Shown piece by piece: positions 49,392-62,637 of a stretch of 64,000 nt of DNA (positions are counted from its first letter, which is position 1; every line of letters begins with the position of its first letter). This DNA is from Yersinia frederiksenii ATCC 33641 (GTDB taxonomy: Bacteria; Pseudomonadota; Gammaproteobacteria; Enterobacterales; Enterobacteriaceae), in NCBI RefSeq assembly GCF_000754805.1, contig NZ_KN150731.1:2777886-2841885 (forward strand), given 5' to 3'. Made by a program: the position numbers and the translations under genes. The notes beneath the pieces were generated by a model. It had not been told where the DNA came from, searched no databases, and saw only the letters and a list, made by a program, of their open reading frames with translations.

Positions 49392-50594
49392 GTGTCTGCT
49401 TTCCATAACTGGCTATCTGATAAATCATCTGGTGAATGGCATATTTATATCAAGCGCCTTTCTGGAAATGATACAGGTGCAACAGGCGGTCACCAAGCCG
49501 GGGTCTATATCCCGACAGAAGTGATTGAAAAACAGTTCTCTTCTATCGTACGAACTGATGTAAAAAATCCTGATATTCTTTTACCTGCCAGAATAAGTTC
49601 CCATGGAAATATTGAAAGTATAGTTAGGGCTATTTATTACAATAACCGTCATTTTGATGGTACACGTAATGAAAAACGTATTACTCGTTGGGGAAAAGGT
49701 AGCCCACTGCTAAATAAAGAAAATACTGGGGCACTGACTGTTTTTGCTTTTCATAGCCAACCCAACAGCATTTGTGATTTCATTGATGTATGGCTATGTA
49801 ATTCTCTGGTTGAGGAAGAACTACTGGAATCCATGACGGGAGAAATAATCCCAGATTTCTCAGTTTCAGGCCCATCCAATCAGGTTCTTGGTGGTTTTGC
49901 TGTAACAAGCGATGATTGGAAGCCCGGTAATTACGCTATTCCAGAAGAATGGTCTGTTGCATTCCCATCAGGAATTGAAATCATCAATTATCTGCCCAAA
50001 GTATACCAGTTTAAAAGTCTAAACCCAGATGAACTATTACTTGAAAAACGTGATGCTGAATATTCTTTGTTTCGCCGCATAGAAGAATTACATGTCTTGG
50101 AAATAGTAAAAACAGGATTTTCTTCTGTTGATGATTTTATAAGCTTAGCTAACTCAGTAAGTAATCGGCGTAAATCACGAGCAGGGAGATCTTTGGAATT
50201 ACATCTGGAGAAGATATTTGTTGAAAATAATCTTACTGATTTCGCCACGCAGAGTGTCACTGAAGGTAATAAAAAACCTGATTTTTTATTTCCCTCTGCT
50301 GAAGCTTACTATGATATTGAATTTCCTTCAGGGAAATTAAGAATGCTTGCAGTAAAAACTACCTGTAAAGATCGCTGGCGTCAGGCACTCAGTGAGGCAA
50401 ATCGCATTGATAAAATACATCTTTTTACTCTTCAAGAAGGTGTTTCTGTTAATCAATTTCAGGAAATGAAAGATGCAGGCGTTCAATTAGTGGTTCCTCA
50501 ACCTCTTCACAAAAAATACCCTGAAGCTATTCGTGATGAGTTGATGTCTCTTTCTGATTTTATTCAGGAAACTAAAAATATGTATAATTATTAG
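49392..50594 (+). CDS. Type IIE restriction endonuclease, EcoRII isoschizomer
   Basis: A 400-residue enzyme similar along its full length to EcoRII (404 residues), which cuts before CCWGG and needs a second effector copy of the site. The N-terminal effector-binding domain includes RLSGNDTGATGGHQAGVYIP and ARAIYYN-like and NEKRITRWGKGSPL stretches. The C-terminal catalytic domain has NKKPDFLFPSAEAYYDIEFP and LRMLAVKTTCKDRWRQAL. The GTG at 49392 is chosen because AAGGAG lies seven bases upstream and the protein then begins MSAFHNWL, like MSVFHNWL of EcoRII. The upstream ATG at 49386 is too close to that site. It is convergent with the matching vsr and methylase genes. Confidence 0.93.
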   Translation: MSAFHNWLSDKSSGEWHIYIKRLSGNDTGATGGHQAGVYIPTEVIEKQFSSIVRTDVKNPDILLPARISSHGNIESIVRAIYYNNRHFDGTRNEKRITRWGKGSPLLNKENTGALTVFAFHSQPNSICDFIDVWLCNSLVEEELLESMTGEIIPDFSVSGPSNQVLGGFAVTSDDWKPGNYAIPEEWSVAFPSGIEIINYLPKVYQFKSLNPDELLLEKRDAEYSLFRRIEELHVLEIVKTGFSSVDDFISLANSVSNRRKSRAGRSLELHLEKIFVENNLTDFATQSVTEGNKKPDFLFPSAEAYYDIEFPSGKLRMLAVKTTCKDRWRQALSEANRIDKIHLFTLQEGVSVNQFQEMKDAGVQLVVPQPLHKKYPEAIRDELMSLSDFIQETKNMYNY

Positions 50595-50639
50595 TTAAAT
50601 AATACGGCCGAATTCTTGTTGTCTTTAACCTGCATTCGG

Positions 50640-51116
50640 TCAATGGCTTATCATTTGGCTAATGCCTTTCGTATCAATTTGAGCATTGACTTCACTGCTA
50701 CAGATCCACTCTTCCACTCTCGCTGAAATATCATCATCTGTTAGTTTGTGCTTGCCCCGTAATGCACATTCCCAGATAACTAAAACTTTCCAACCATCAG
50801 CTGAGAGGCGCTTTATAACTTCATTATCTCTTTTCACGTTCCCTTGTATTTTGTTACACCAAAAGTCGGTGCGTGTAGTTGGAATCTTAAATAAATGGCA
50901 ATTATGCTTATGCCAAAAACAGCCATGAACAAATATTATCGCCCGATATTCATCAACAACAAAATCGGGCTTGCCTGGAAGTTTACTAACTTGGGATTTA
51001 TAAGAAAGCTCTAACTGATCAAGTAATTTAGCTAACTTAACCTCTATGGCCGTGTCTTTTGTTCGGATAGCTCTCATATTTTTACTGCGCGTTTCCGAAG
51101 AATGAACATCAGCCAT
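50640..51116 (-). CDS. vsr: Very short patch repair endonuclease Vsr
   Basis: A 158-residue mismatch endonuclease (E. coli Vsr 156). It nicks T:G mismatches that arise when 5-methylcytosine in CCWGG deaminates. The motif GKPDFVVDEYRAIIFVHGCF-WHKHNC holds the catalytic Asp and His residues and zinc ligands. It starts five bases after the methylase stop, so the two are co-transcribed. E. coli K-12 dcm and vsr overlap in the same order. Confidence 0.95.
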   Translation of the reverse strand: MADVHSSETRSKNMRAIRTKDTAIEVKLAKLLDQLELSYKSQVSKLPGKPDFVVDEYRAIIFVHGCFWHKHNCHLFKIPTTRTDFWCNKIQGNVKRDNEVIKRLSADGWKVLVIWECALRGKHKLTDDDISARVEEWICSSEVNAQIDTKGISQMISH

Positions 51117-51121
51117 AATAA

Positions 51122-52597
51122 TTAAGCTGCCTTATCTTTTCGTACTTTAACTGCTTTTGCTATAAATGGAGCCAGTAATTGAGCTACAGCAGCAAAAACA
51201 GGAACAACGACGGAGTTACCAAATTGCCGGTAAGCCTGTGTATCAGACACAGGAATGCGGAATGATTCTTGACCCGGAATTTCAAACCCCATCAGGCGGG
51301 CACACTCTTTTGGGGTAAGTCGGCGAGGGCGATTTGCTTGATTATTTTTATCATCAAAATCCGTTTCCCCTAATGCTTTGTCCCAACCGCGATCAACTAA
51401 AATCTCAGAACCATCTTTGTGGTAACGGGCAGATAATGTTCTGGCCACGCTCTCACTGTTTGTTGGGTCAACTAACCCAAATCCAAAGCCGTTGCCTTTC
51501 GCCTGATGCTTTTTGGCATAATTATATAAATACTTCCACAAGTGCGGAGTCAGTATGTATTTATCAGCAACAACAGATTCAAGTAATTCGCCAAATTCCG
51601 GACGTTTTTCAGGGAAAAACTTATTTATATCTTTTAATGTAAAGTCTTTATCAATATTAAGGTCTTTACGAAAGCCAACTAAAACAATGCGTTCTCTATG
51701 TTGGGGCAGGAAATTCTTTCCATCTATGATCTTAGGATCTTGTGAGCCGGCTGCATTTGCATCAGCGACGGAATAACCCAATTCATCAAGCGTATTCATA
51801 ATAACCCGAAAGGTTTTACCTTTATCGTGGCTTTTTAGATTCTTAACATTCTCAAGTAAAAAGATTGCAGGTTTCTTTGAGGCAATAATTCTGGCGACAT
51901 CAAAAAATAGTGTGCCTTGCGCTTCACATTCAAAACCATGAGCACGGCCCAGAGAGTTTTTCTTTGAAACACCCGCTAACGAAAATGGTTGGCAAGGAAA
52001 ACCGGCAAGTAAAACATCATGGTCGGGAATATGCTCATCTATATTTCTATAAGCTTCTTCATCCGATATTTCCGTATTCTCACTTAACGTGATTTCACGT
52101 ATATCAGAATTGAACCGATGCTCCACTGGATCACAATACCAGTTGGCTTTATATGTGCGTACCGCATAAGGGTTCCATTCGCTGGTAAAAACACACTGCC
52201 CGCCAATAGCCTCAAAACCTTTTCGAATGCCACCAATACCTGCAAAGAGATCAATAAAACGAAATTGATAATTAGGATGATTTTTGGGCGGTGAAGGTAG
52301 CATTTTCTGTAACATGTCAATTTCAGCCTCGGTTAGAGGCTTTTGTAGGGATTTCCCGTTATACCAGCGATTAAGGGCTTCACGAGTCCACTCACATTTA
52401 CTGACTTTTCGCAGAACTTCAGCTACCGCTTTTTGATCGTAGATTTCCAACACACGTCGAACAAGCTCTTTATCTTGCTGTAATCTTTTTTGTTCTTTCT
52501 GTTGTGCTTGTTCAGCAATCTGATTTGCGATTAAATTCAACTCTTCCATCTTAGGATTGCTCATTCTGGGAATTTTCAATGTAAGAGTATCACTCAT
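51122..52597 (-). CDS. DNA (cytosine-5-)-methyltransferase, M.EcoRII/Dcm type
   Basis: A 491-residue methylase (M.EcoRII 477, Dcm 472). It should methylate the inner cytosine of CCWGG. The N-terminal extension (about 1-95) holds a helix-turn-helix-like region ([20 protein letters not shown]) that in M.EcoRII represses its own promoter. Motif I is [20 protein letters not shown], motif IV is [11 protein letters not shown], motif VI is LLENVKNL, and the C-terminal motifs IX and X are intact. With EcoRII-type nuclease and Vsr this makes a complete module. Base composition is lower in GC than the core genes nearby. Confidence 0.95.
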   Translation of the reverse strand: MSDTLTLKIPRMSNPKMEELNLIANQIAEQAQQKEQKRLQQDKELVRRVLEIYDQKAVAEVLRKVSKCEWTREALNRWYNGKSLQKPLTEAEIDMLQKMLPSPPKNHPNYQFRFIDLFAGIGGIRKGFEAIGGQCVFTSEWNPYAVRTYKANWYCDPVEHRFNSDIREITLSENTEISDEEAYRNIDEHIPDHDVLLAGFPCQPFSLAGVSKKNSLGRAHGFECEAQGTLFFDVARIIASKKPAIFLLENVKNLKSHDKGKTFRVIMNTLDELGYSVADANAAGSQDPKIIDGKNFLPQHRERIVLVGFRKDLNIDKDFTLKDINKFFPEKRPEFGELLESVVADKYILTPHLWKYLYNYAKKHQAKGNGFGFGLVDPTNSESVARTLSARYHKDGSEILVDRGWDKALGETDFDDKNNQANRPRRLTPKECARLMGFEIPGQESFRIPVSDTQAYRQFGNSVVVPVFAAVAQLLAPFIAKAVKVRKDKAA

Positions 52598-52748
52598 TTT
52601 ACCCAGATGAAAGGATGGCTGTATAAAAAAACAGTAATTCTATTATGAAATCTAACAAAACTACATTCCACACTTCCCTTTTAAATATCGCTGTATTTTT
52701 AGAAAAAAAAGTCTAATATGGATTTTTTATTCCAGAAAAAACCAACCT

Positions 52749-53351
52749 ATGCTTAGTCGATACCAGCCAATCGCTGATGCGATTGCCACTCTTTTCTCTC
52801 CTTATGCGGAAGTTGCCATACACGATATCGCCAGCCAAAAATTGGTTTATATCGCTAATAACTATTCACAGCGGGAATTAGGGGAAGACTCCAATCTCAC
52901 TGACCTGCAATTTGACCAACACTCGCAGGTCATCGGTCCGTACCAAAAACGGAACTGGGATGGTAGGCAGTTGCGTTCTATCAGTACCGTGCTGCGGGAT
53001 GACGATAAACAGCCAGTCGGGTTACTGTGTATCAATCTGGATATTTCTGTTTTTGAAAGCGCTAAAGCAGCGCTGGATGTGTTCCTGTCAGGACATCCAT
53101 TACAGCCACAACCTGATGTTCTGTTCCAGGATGACTGGCAGGAGCGAATCAATACCTACACCCATCACTGGCTACAACAGCAGCAACTTACATTAGCCAC
53201 GCTAGACAGTGTCAGCCGCCGTAAGCTCATTGAGGCGCTTTATCAGCAGGGAGCATTTAACGGCAAAAATGCCGCGGGCTATGTCGCAAAGATTCTTAAC
53301 ATTGCCCGAGCAACCGTTTACAACCAGCTGAAAAATATAAAAAATAGCTGA
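52749..53351 (+). CDS. YheO/DauR-type PAS regulator
   Basis: A 200-residue regulator with an N-terminal YheO-like PAS domain (RYQPIADAIATLFSPYAEVA, IHDIASQKLVYIANN) and a C-terminal helix-turn-helix of the DauR type (LYQQGAFNGKNAAGYVAKIL, ARATVYNQLK). DauR controls D-arginine catabolism in Pseudomonas together with an ornithine-cyclodeaminase-family gene, and such a gene is also present here. The regulator starts 152 bases after the methylase start on the opposite strand and 21 bases before the dehydratase, so it is probably the first gene of a three-gene operon. Confidence 0.82.
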   Translation: MLSRYQPIADAIATLFSPYAEVAIHDIASQKLVYIANNYSQRELGEDSNLTDLQFDQHSQVIGPYQKRNWDGRQLRSISTVLRDDDKQPVGLLCINLDISVFESAKAALDVFLSGHPLQPQPDVLFQDDWQERINTYTHHWLQQQQLTLATLDSVSRRKLIEALYQQGAFNGKNAAGYVAKILNIARATVYNQLKNIKNS

Positions 53352-53371
53352 AAAAATTTAAAGGAACCGAT

Positions 53372-54331
53372 ATGAATACGTTATTCGATGCCATCAAAGA
53401 AGCTCATCAGGTATTACGCCCACAAGTGAGAGTGACGCCATTGGAATATAGCCCGCTGTTGTCCCAACACAGTGGCTGTGAAATTTATCTCAAATGTGAG
53501 CACCTACAACACACCGGTTCTTTTAAATTTCGCGGTGCCAGCAACAAACTGCGTTTACTCACTGACGAACAGCGCCAACTGGGCGTAATCACCGCCTCTA
53601 CCGGTAACCATGGACAGGCCATGGCGCTGGCTGGGAAGTTGGCCGGGGTGAAGTCCACTATTTATGCCCCCGAGCAAGCAGCTGCCATCAAGTTAGAGGC
53701 TATCCGCGCCTTAGGTGGCGACATTGAACTGGTTCCCGGTGATGCATTAAACGCGGAACTGGCGGCAAGTCAGGCCGCACAGCAGCAGGGTAAAGTCTAT
53801 ATTTCTCCTTATAACGACAAGCAAGTTATTGCCGGGCAAGGCACCTGTGGCATGGAGATGGTTGAGCAACAACCTGATCTTGATGCTGTTTTTGTTGCAG
53901 TTGGTGGCGGTGGCCTGATTTCTGGTATCGCGACAGTGTTGAAGAAACTCTCTGACAAAACACAGGTGATTGGTTGTTGGCCAGCCAATGCAACCAGCAT
54001 GTATACCTGCCTGGAAAAGGGCCAGATTCAGGAAGTCGCGGAGCAAGCAACATTGTCTGATGGCACAGCCGGTGGCGTTGAGCCGGGGGCCATAACCTTT
54101 GCGCTTTGCCAGCAATTAATCGACCAAAAAGTGTTGGTGAGTGAGGAGGAAATCAAAGATGCCATGCGTTTGATTGCCCGCACTGACCGCTGGATGATTG
54201 AAGGTGCCGCAGGCGTGGCCTTAGCTGCAGCGCTGAAACTGGCACCGCAGTGGCAAGGCAAGAAAGTGGCAGTGGTGTTGTGTGGGAAGAATATCGTGTT
54301 GGAAAAATATTTAGGGGCAGTCAGCGAATGA
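53372..54331 (+). CDS. PLP-dependent threonine/hydroxyamino-acid dehydratase-like enzyme
   Basis: A 319-residue fold-type II PLP enzyme without a C-terminal regulatory ACT domain. The PLP lysine motif is HTGSFKFRGASNKL. The phosphate loop is VGGGGLISGIATVL, and STGNHGQAMA is the Asn-Gly-His segment. The family includes biodegradative threonine dehydratase, hydroxyectoine-pathway EutB and beta-hydroxyaspartate dehydratase. The next gene encodes an ornithine-cyclodeaminase-like protein, as in both the EutB/EutC and BhcB/BhcD pairs, so a substrate such as beta-hydroxyaspartate or a hydroxyectoine breakdown product is possible. The stop overlaps the next start (ATGA). Confidence 0.8.
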   Translation: MNTLFDAIKEAHQVLRPQVRVTPLEYSPLLSQHSGCEIYLKCEHLQHTGSFKFRGASNKLRLLTDEQRQLGVITASTGNHGQAMALAGKLAGVKSTIYAPEQAAAIKLEAIRALGGDIELVPGDALNAELAASQAAQQQGKVYISPYNDKQVIAGQGTCGMEMVEQQPDLDAVFVAVGGGGLISGIATVLKKLSDKTQVIGCWPANATSMYTCLEKGQIQEVAEQATLSDGTAGGVEPGAITFALCQQLIDQKVLVSEEEIKDAMRLIARTDRWMIEGAAGVALAAALKLAPQWQGKKVAVVLCGKNIVLEKYLGAVSE

Positions 54332-55263
54332 TTATTCTCAATAAGCAACAGATTCTCGACAAGTTCGATGCTGATGCCATCACGTTACTACTCAAAGAGG
54401 GGTTTATTGCTTTTAGCCAAAAACAGGTACAAATGCCCCCAGTGCAGCATTTGCTGTTTGAGCAGGCTAATGGCGATTGCTGTATTAAAAGTGGCTATTT
54501 GCAAGGCGACAGTCTCTTCGTAGTAAAAGTCTCAGGAGGGTTTTATCATAACCCTGCTCAGGGTCTTGCCAGTAATCAAGGGCTGATGATGGCGTTTTCT
54601 GCACAAACCGGTGAGCCACAAGCCCTACTACTGGATGAAGGCTGGCTAACGGCGCTGCGCACAGCACTGGCCGGGCGCATTGTGGCTGAACTTTGTGCGC
54701 CACAAATGATCAGCGCCATAGGCATGGTCGGCACTGGCATGCAGGCACGCTTACATCTTATGTACCTGAAAAATGTCATTTCATGCCGCCAACTATGGGT
54801 TTGGGGGCGCAGTGAAACGGCATTAGAGGAATACCGGCAATATGCTCAAACCGAAGGTTTTGAGGTCAAAACCACGTTAGATGCTTCAGAGCTCGCCCGT
54901 CACAGCCAGTTTATTGTCACCACCACACCCAGCCGGGAAGCTATTTTAACTGCTGCAGATATTCAGCCTGGCACTCATATTACTGCCGTCGGTGCCGATG
55001 GTGCGGGTAAGCACGAGTTGGCTGCTGAATTAGTGGCAAAAACCGATAAGATTCTGGTGGATTCATGGGCGCAATGCACTGAATTTGGTGAGGTTTCTCA
55101 GGCATTCCAACAAGGGCTTTTGGCGCAACATGCCTTGACCGAGATCGGGGCTGCGTTAACGCAACATCTGCCTTTCAGAGAAAATGATCAGCAGATAACC
55201 TTAGCTGATTTAACCGGCTTAGGCATTCAAGATGTACAAATAGTGAAAGGAATTCTGAAATAG
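54328..55263 (+). CDS. Ornithine cyclodeaminase/mu-crystallin family protein
   Basis: A 311-residue NAD(P)-dependent enzyme of the ornithine cyclodeaminase family. The substrate loop includes MPPVQHLLFEQANGDCCIKSGYL, the Rossmann motif is ISAIGMVGTGMQARLHL, and the dinucleotide region ends ITAVGADGAGKHELAAELV. Members act as ornithine cyclodeaminases, alanine or arginine dehydrogenases, and iminosuccinate or ketimine reductases. The frame extends upstream, but the ATG at 54328, overlapping the dehydratase stop, is the sensible start. The pairing with a dehydratase and a DauR-like regulator suggests that it reduces or deaminates the dehydratase product. Confidence 0.82.
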   Translation: MIILNKQQILDKFDADAITLLLKEGFIAFSQKQVQMPPVQHLLFEQANGDCCIKSGYLQGDSLFVVKVSGGFYHNPAQGLASNQGLMMAFSAQTGEPQALLLDEGWLTALRTALAGRIVAELCAPQMISAIGMVGTGMQARLHLMYLKNVISCRQLWVWGRSETALEEYRQYAQTEGFEVKTTLDASELARHSQFIVTTTPSREAILTAADIQPGTHITAVGADGAGKHELAAELVAKTDKILVDSWAQCTEFGEVSQAFQQGLLAQHALTEIGAALTQHLPFRENDQQITLADLTGLGIQDVQIVKGILK

Positions 55264-55298
55264 CCCACTACCGTTATTTTAGCTAATTCCTTTATTTT

Positions 55299-55331
55299 AG
55301 GCCGATAAACTCTATTATCGGCCTCGGTTTT
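55299..55331 (+). terminator. Terminator of the DauR-dehydratase-OCD operon
   Basis: AGGCCGATAA and TTATCGGCCT form a ten-pair stem with a six-base loop, followed by CGGTTTTA. It lies 35 bases after the last gene. Confidence 0.85.
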
Positions 55332-55448
55332 ATATCCATCACTTTTCAATATAACTCATTGAATTACTTCGTGAAGTCGCAGTATTGAAAAACACGGATT
55401 AAGATAATTAGCCCCAACGCAAAATGCACTGAGGTTTTATCTTCTTAG

Positions 55449-56258
55449 CTAAAGAACATATTTCTCAATTGCCATAGCTACACCATCTTCAGTATTGGTA
55501 CCAGTCACAAACTGCGCTATCTCTTTTAGCTCAGGGATTGCATTGCCCATCGCGACACCCACACCGGCGTAATTAACCATGGCGATATCATTGCCCTGAT
55601 CACCCAACGCCATGATATTCGCCTGTGCGATACCTAAATGCTCCGCCAGCATCTTCACGCCAGTTCCCTTATCAACCCGTTTACTCAAGATCTCTAGGTA
55701 AAAAGGCGCACTTTTCATGATGGTGAAACGCTCAAAAGCCTCGGCTGGCATCATCTCCAAAGCACGGTCCAGTTTTTCTGGCTCATCAATCATCATCACT
55801 TTCGGGAAACGTAATGTCGGGTCCATCTCTTCTACCGCCCGATATTTCAATGGAATACCCGTTAACATCACTTCGTGCAGCGTATATTTGCTGATGTCTT
55901 TGTTCGCGGTATATAAAGTATCAAAATCAAAAGCCTGAAAACTCACCCCCATTTCGCGCGATAAGGCTTCAAAATAACGGTAATCGTCAAAACTGATCGT
56001 TTCTTGCAAAATACACTCACCGGTTGCGGCTTTTTGCACCAATGCACCGTTGTTAGTGATGCAATAATCGCCACTGCCTTCCATATTGAGTTCGCGCAAA
56101 TAACGTTGGACACCGATATAAGGACGACCGGTTGCCAAAACCACACAGACCCCTTTCTCACGGGCAGCGGTAATCGCCTGTTTTACCCGCGGGGTAACTT
56201 CATGCTGTGGATTCAGCAGCGTGCCATCCATATCAATAGCGATCAATTCAATAGCCAT
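55449..56258 (-). CDS. yidA: Sugar phosphatase YidA (HAD superfamily)
   Basis: A 269-residue Cof-type HAD hydrolase (E. coli YidA 270) that dephosphorylates sugar phosphates such as erythrose 4-phosphate and alpha-glucose 1-phosphate in vitro. Motif I is IAIDMDGTLLNP, motif II is LATGRPY, the Lys of motif III is in KRVDKGTGVK, and motif IV is MALGDQGNDIAM. In E. coli it also lies just downstream of gyrB. A terminator separates it from gyrB here. Confidence 0.94.
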   Translation of the reverse strand: MAIELIAIDMDGTLLNPQHEVTPRVKQAITAAREKGVCVVLATGRPYIGVQRYLRELNMEGSGDYCITNNGALVQKAATGECILQETISFDDYRYFEALSREMGVSFQAFDFDTLYTANKDISKYTLHEVMLTGIPLKYRAVEEMDPTLRFPKVMMIDEPEKLDRALEMMPAEAFERFTIMKSAPFYLEILSKRVDKGTGVKMLAEHLGIAQANIMALGDQGNDIAMVNYAGVGVAMGNAIPELKEIAQFVTGTNTEDGVAMAIEKYVL

Positions 56259-56381
56259 AGGTCCTCACATTTATTTAGCCAATATTCCATGCTAACGCGA
56301 TTCAGCGATCAGATTCTAGTGAGTCTGTGCGCCGCATCAGTATCACAGAGAGCGAAATCTTAAATAGAGCCCTCTACGAGC

Positions 56382-56424
56382 AAAAAAAAGCCCAGACGCA
56401 GTTTTCTGCTCTGGGCTTTTTGTT
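56382..56424. terminator. Terminator of gyrB
   Basis: On the minus strand AAAGCCCAGAGCAG pairs with CTGCGTCTGGGCTTT (one mismatch) around a short loop, followed by more than six T residues. It begins 22 bases after the gyrB stop. The A run on the other side would also make it work from the plus strand. Confidence 0.92.
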
Positions 56425-56446
56425 AATCAATAACCTGTCTGATCAA

Positions 56447-59966
<3,520 letters not shown>

Positions 59967-59989
59967 GAAACTGCTTCTTATTCTTATAA

Positions 59990-60125
59990 TCTAAGGCGAT
60001 ATCGCCTTATTTTTGATCAAGGGCGTTATCGTCGCAGGCCATGTGCGTGCGGCCAGCGCACAGTACCCGGAGCGTACATAAGTACGTGAGGAGTACGAGC
60101 ACTGACCAATCGCACAAGGGCAAGT
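59990..60125. repeat. Palindrome-rich intergenic element between dnaN and recF
   Basis: The 177-base gap contains several nested inverted repeats: TAAGGCGATATCGCCTTA, GTGCG with GCGCAC around GGCC, and a core CGTACATAAGTACG within matched GTAC ends. The layout is like an ERIC unit, but the core differs from the ERIC core of copies A and B, so it is a separate repeat type. It lies inside the essential dnaA-dnaN-recF-gyrB operon and would fold strongly in the mRNA. Confidence 0.65.
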
Positions 60126-60143
60126 AAGATAGCCCGATAAATA

Positions 60144-61244
60144 CTACAGACGCATTGGCATGACAACATAGGCCGCAGCCTGACTATTACCATCTTCAAT
60201 CTGCACGCTGGAGACCGAATCAGTCAGTAACAGGCTGACATCTTCACACTTGAGTGCATTAAGCACATCAAGCACATAGCTGACGTTGAAGCCGATCTCC
60301 ATTTCCGCCCCATCGTAGCTAACATCGAGAATCTCTTCCGCTTCTTCCTGTTCAGGGTTATTAGCGGTGATCTTAAGCTGGTTTTGGCTAACATACAGCC
60401 GTACACCACGAAACTTCTCATTGGACAATATTGCCGCTCGAGCGAAAGCCTGTTTCAGCAAATCGCAACTTGCTTTCAGCGTTTTGTCGGGATTCTTCGG
60501 TAATACCCGACGATAATCAGGAAAACGACCATCAACCAGCTTAGAGGTGAAAATGAAGTCACCAACATGTGCGCGGATATTATTACTACCGATTTGCAGG
60601 CGTAGTGGTGTGTCACCGCCATCCAGTAACCTAACCAACTCCATCACACCTTTACGCGGCACGATCACCGAATGTGAAGGTAGCGTCTGGCCTACTGGCA
60701 TCGAACAAACGGCCAAACGGTGACCATCGGTTGCGACAGTACGCAATTCTTCACCTTCAGTCTCAAACAGCATGCCATTCAAGTAATAGCGCACATCCTG
60801 ATGAGCCATTGAGAACTGAGTAGACTCAATCAGACGCTTCAGGGTTGCCTGCGGTAAAGTGAATTCAACTTCACTCTGCCAATCATCCAAATTTGGAAAA
60901 TCTGCTGCAGGCAGAGTGGATAGCGAGAAACGACTACGGCCTGAACGCACCAGTAGGCGATCGCCATCCAACGCAACGGTAATTTCTGCACCTTCCGGCA
61001 AACCACGCCAGATATCAAAAAACTTCCGGGCGGGCACAGTGGTTGCGCCCTGAGTATGGGGCTGAGACAGCGCCACGCGCGCAACCATCTCCATTTCCAG
61101 ATCGGTACCAGTCAGCAGCAAAGAACCTTCCGTGACTTGCAGCAACAAGTTACCCAAGATTGGCAACGTAGGACGTCCACCCAGCGGGCTACTGACCTGT
61201 TGCAGCGGTTTTAGCAGATGCTCACGTTCAATGATAAATTTCAT
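60144..61244 (-). CDS. dnaN: DNA polymerase III beta sliding clamp
   Basis: A 366-residue clamp protein, the same length as E. coli DnaN. Two copies form the ring that holds polymerase III on DNA. Three repeated domains are seen. The hydrophobic pocket that binds clamp-binding motifs uses the C-terminal residues ...YVVMPMRL, present unchanged. It begins four bases after the dnaA stop. Confidence 0.99.
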   Translation of the reverse strand: MKFIIEREHLLKPLQQVSSPLGGRPTLPILGNLLLQVTEGSLLLTGTDLEMEMVARVALSQPHTQGATTVPARKFFDIWRGLPEGAEITVALDGDRLLVRSGRSRFSLSTLPAADFPNLDDWQSEVEFTLPQATLKRLIESTQFSMAHQDVRYYLNGMLFETEGEELRTVATDGHRLAVCSMPVGQTLPSHSVIVPRKGVMELVRLLDGGDTPLRLQIGSNNIRAHVGDFIFTSKLVDGRFPDYRRVLPKNPDKTLKASCDLLKQAFARAAILSNEKFRGVRLYVSQNQLKITANNPEQEEAEEILDVSYDGAEMEIGFNVSYVLDVLNALKCEDVSLLLTDSVSSVQIEDGNSQAAAYVVMPMRL

Positions 61245-61248
61245 AGCG

Positions 61249-62637
61249 CTAGGAGGATAATGTTCTGATTAAGTTAGAGAAATCTTCTTTGATGTCGTGG
61301 CTTTCTTCACGCAATTGCTCAATCTTGCGGCAAGCATGCAACACCGTGGTATGGTCGCGGCCACCAAACGCATCGCCGATTTCAGGCAGGCTGTGGTTGG
61401 TTAGCTCTTTCGCCAGCGCCATCGCCATTTGGCGTGGACGGGCCACCGAACGGGAACGCCGTTTGGAGAGCAGGTCAGCGACCTTAATTTTATAATATTC
61501 AGCAACCGTCTTTTGAATATTATCGATAGTAACCAGTTTTTCCTGCAATGCCAGTAAGTCACGCAGAGCTTCACGAACAAAATCAATGGTGATTGCTCGC
61601 CCGGTAAAATTGGCATTGGCGATCACACGATTCAATGCCCCTTCCAGCTCACGCACGTTGGAACGCAGACGCTTGGCAATAAAGAACGCAACCTCACCCG
61701 GCAAGCGAATATCATTTTCATCCGCTTTCTTCATCAGTATCGCGACACGGGTTTCCAGCTCTGGTGGCTCAATTGCCACCGTGAGGCCCCAGCCAAACCG
61801 CGATTTCAGACGATCTTCTACCCCATTGATCTCTTTTGGATAGCGATCTGAGGTCAAAATGATCTGCTGATTGCCTTCCAGCAAAGCATTAAAGGTGTGG
61901 AAAAACTCTTCCTGGGAACGCTCTTTATTGGCAAAGAACTGAATATCATCGATTAATAATGCATCAACCGAACGATAATAGCGCTTAAATTCTTCTATTG
62001 CGTTGTTTTGCAAGGCTTTAACCATATCTTGCACAAAACGCTCCGAATGCATATAAACCACTTTGGCATTGGCTTTACGAGCCATAATGCCATTCCCCAC
62101 AGCATGTAACAGGTGAGTTTTACCCAAGCCTGTACCGCCATAAAGGAACAAGGGGTTATACGCACCACCCGGATTATCCGCAACCTGACGCGCTGCAGCA
62201 CGAGCCAGTTGGTTAGATTTACCTTCAACAAAGTTATCAAATGTGTGTTTAGGGTTCACATTCGAACGATAAGAAAGTTCAGGCTGAACCGGTGAACTGT
62301 CCCAACTCGGACGCATAGGTGCACTGCGGGTAACCGGAGCAACAGGCGCGCTAACACTGGCTGTAACTGGATGACTCTGTGCTCTTACCGTCGGTTTACT
62401 CCCTACTTCAAAACGGAGTAAAGGAACCTCGGCACCACAGAAGTCATTAAGTAAGCCATTGATATTGTTTAAGTACTTATCACGAACCCAGTCCAGTACA
62501 AAACGATTAGGTGCGTAAAGCGCCAGAGTATTGTCACTCAGTTCCGCCTGTAGGGGGCGTATCCACATACTAAATTCTGTGGCAGGTAACTCATCCTGCA
62601 ATCGGGCAAGACACTGCTGCCAAAGCGAAAGTGACAC
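61249..62637 (-). CDS. dnaA: Chromosomal replication initiator DnaA
   Basis: A 462-residue AAA+ initiator. Domain I is [20 protein letters not shown]. The Walker A is [15 protein letters not shown], the Walker B is [13 protein letters not shown], and domain IV carries the DnaA-box helix-turn-helix with the signature [18 protein letters not shown]. The GTG at 62637 gives the MSLSLWQQ start of E. coli DnaA. A GTG four codons earlier is in frame but is not needed. It leads dnaA-dnaN-recF-gyrB and is divergent from rpmH. Confidence 0.99.
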   Translation of the reverse strand: MSLSLWQQCLARLQDELPATEFSMWIRPLQAELSDNTLALYAPNRFVLDWVRDKYLNNINGLLNDFCGAEVPLLRFEVGSKPTVRAQSHPVTASVSAPVAPVTRSAPMRPSWDSSPVQPELSYRSNVNPKHTFDNFVEGKSNQLARAAARQVADNPGGAYNPLFLYGGTGLGKTHLLHAVGNGIMARKANAKVVYMHSERFVQDMVKALQNNAIEEFKRYYRSVDALLIDDIQFFANKERSQEEFFHTFNALLEGNQQIILTSDRYPKEINGVEDRLKSRFGWGLTVAIEPPELETRVAILMKKADENDIRLPGEVAFFIAKRLRSNVRELEGALNRVIANANFTGRAITIDFVREALRDLLALQEKLVTIDNIQKTVAEYYKIKVADLLSKRRSRSVARPRQMAMALAKELTNHSLPEIGDAFGGRDHTTVLHACRKIEQLREESHDIKEDFSNLIRTLSS

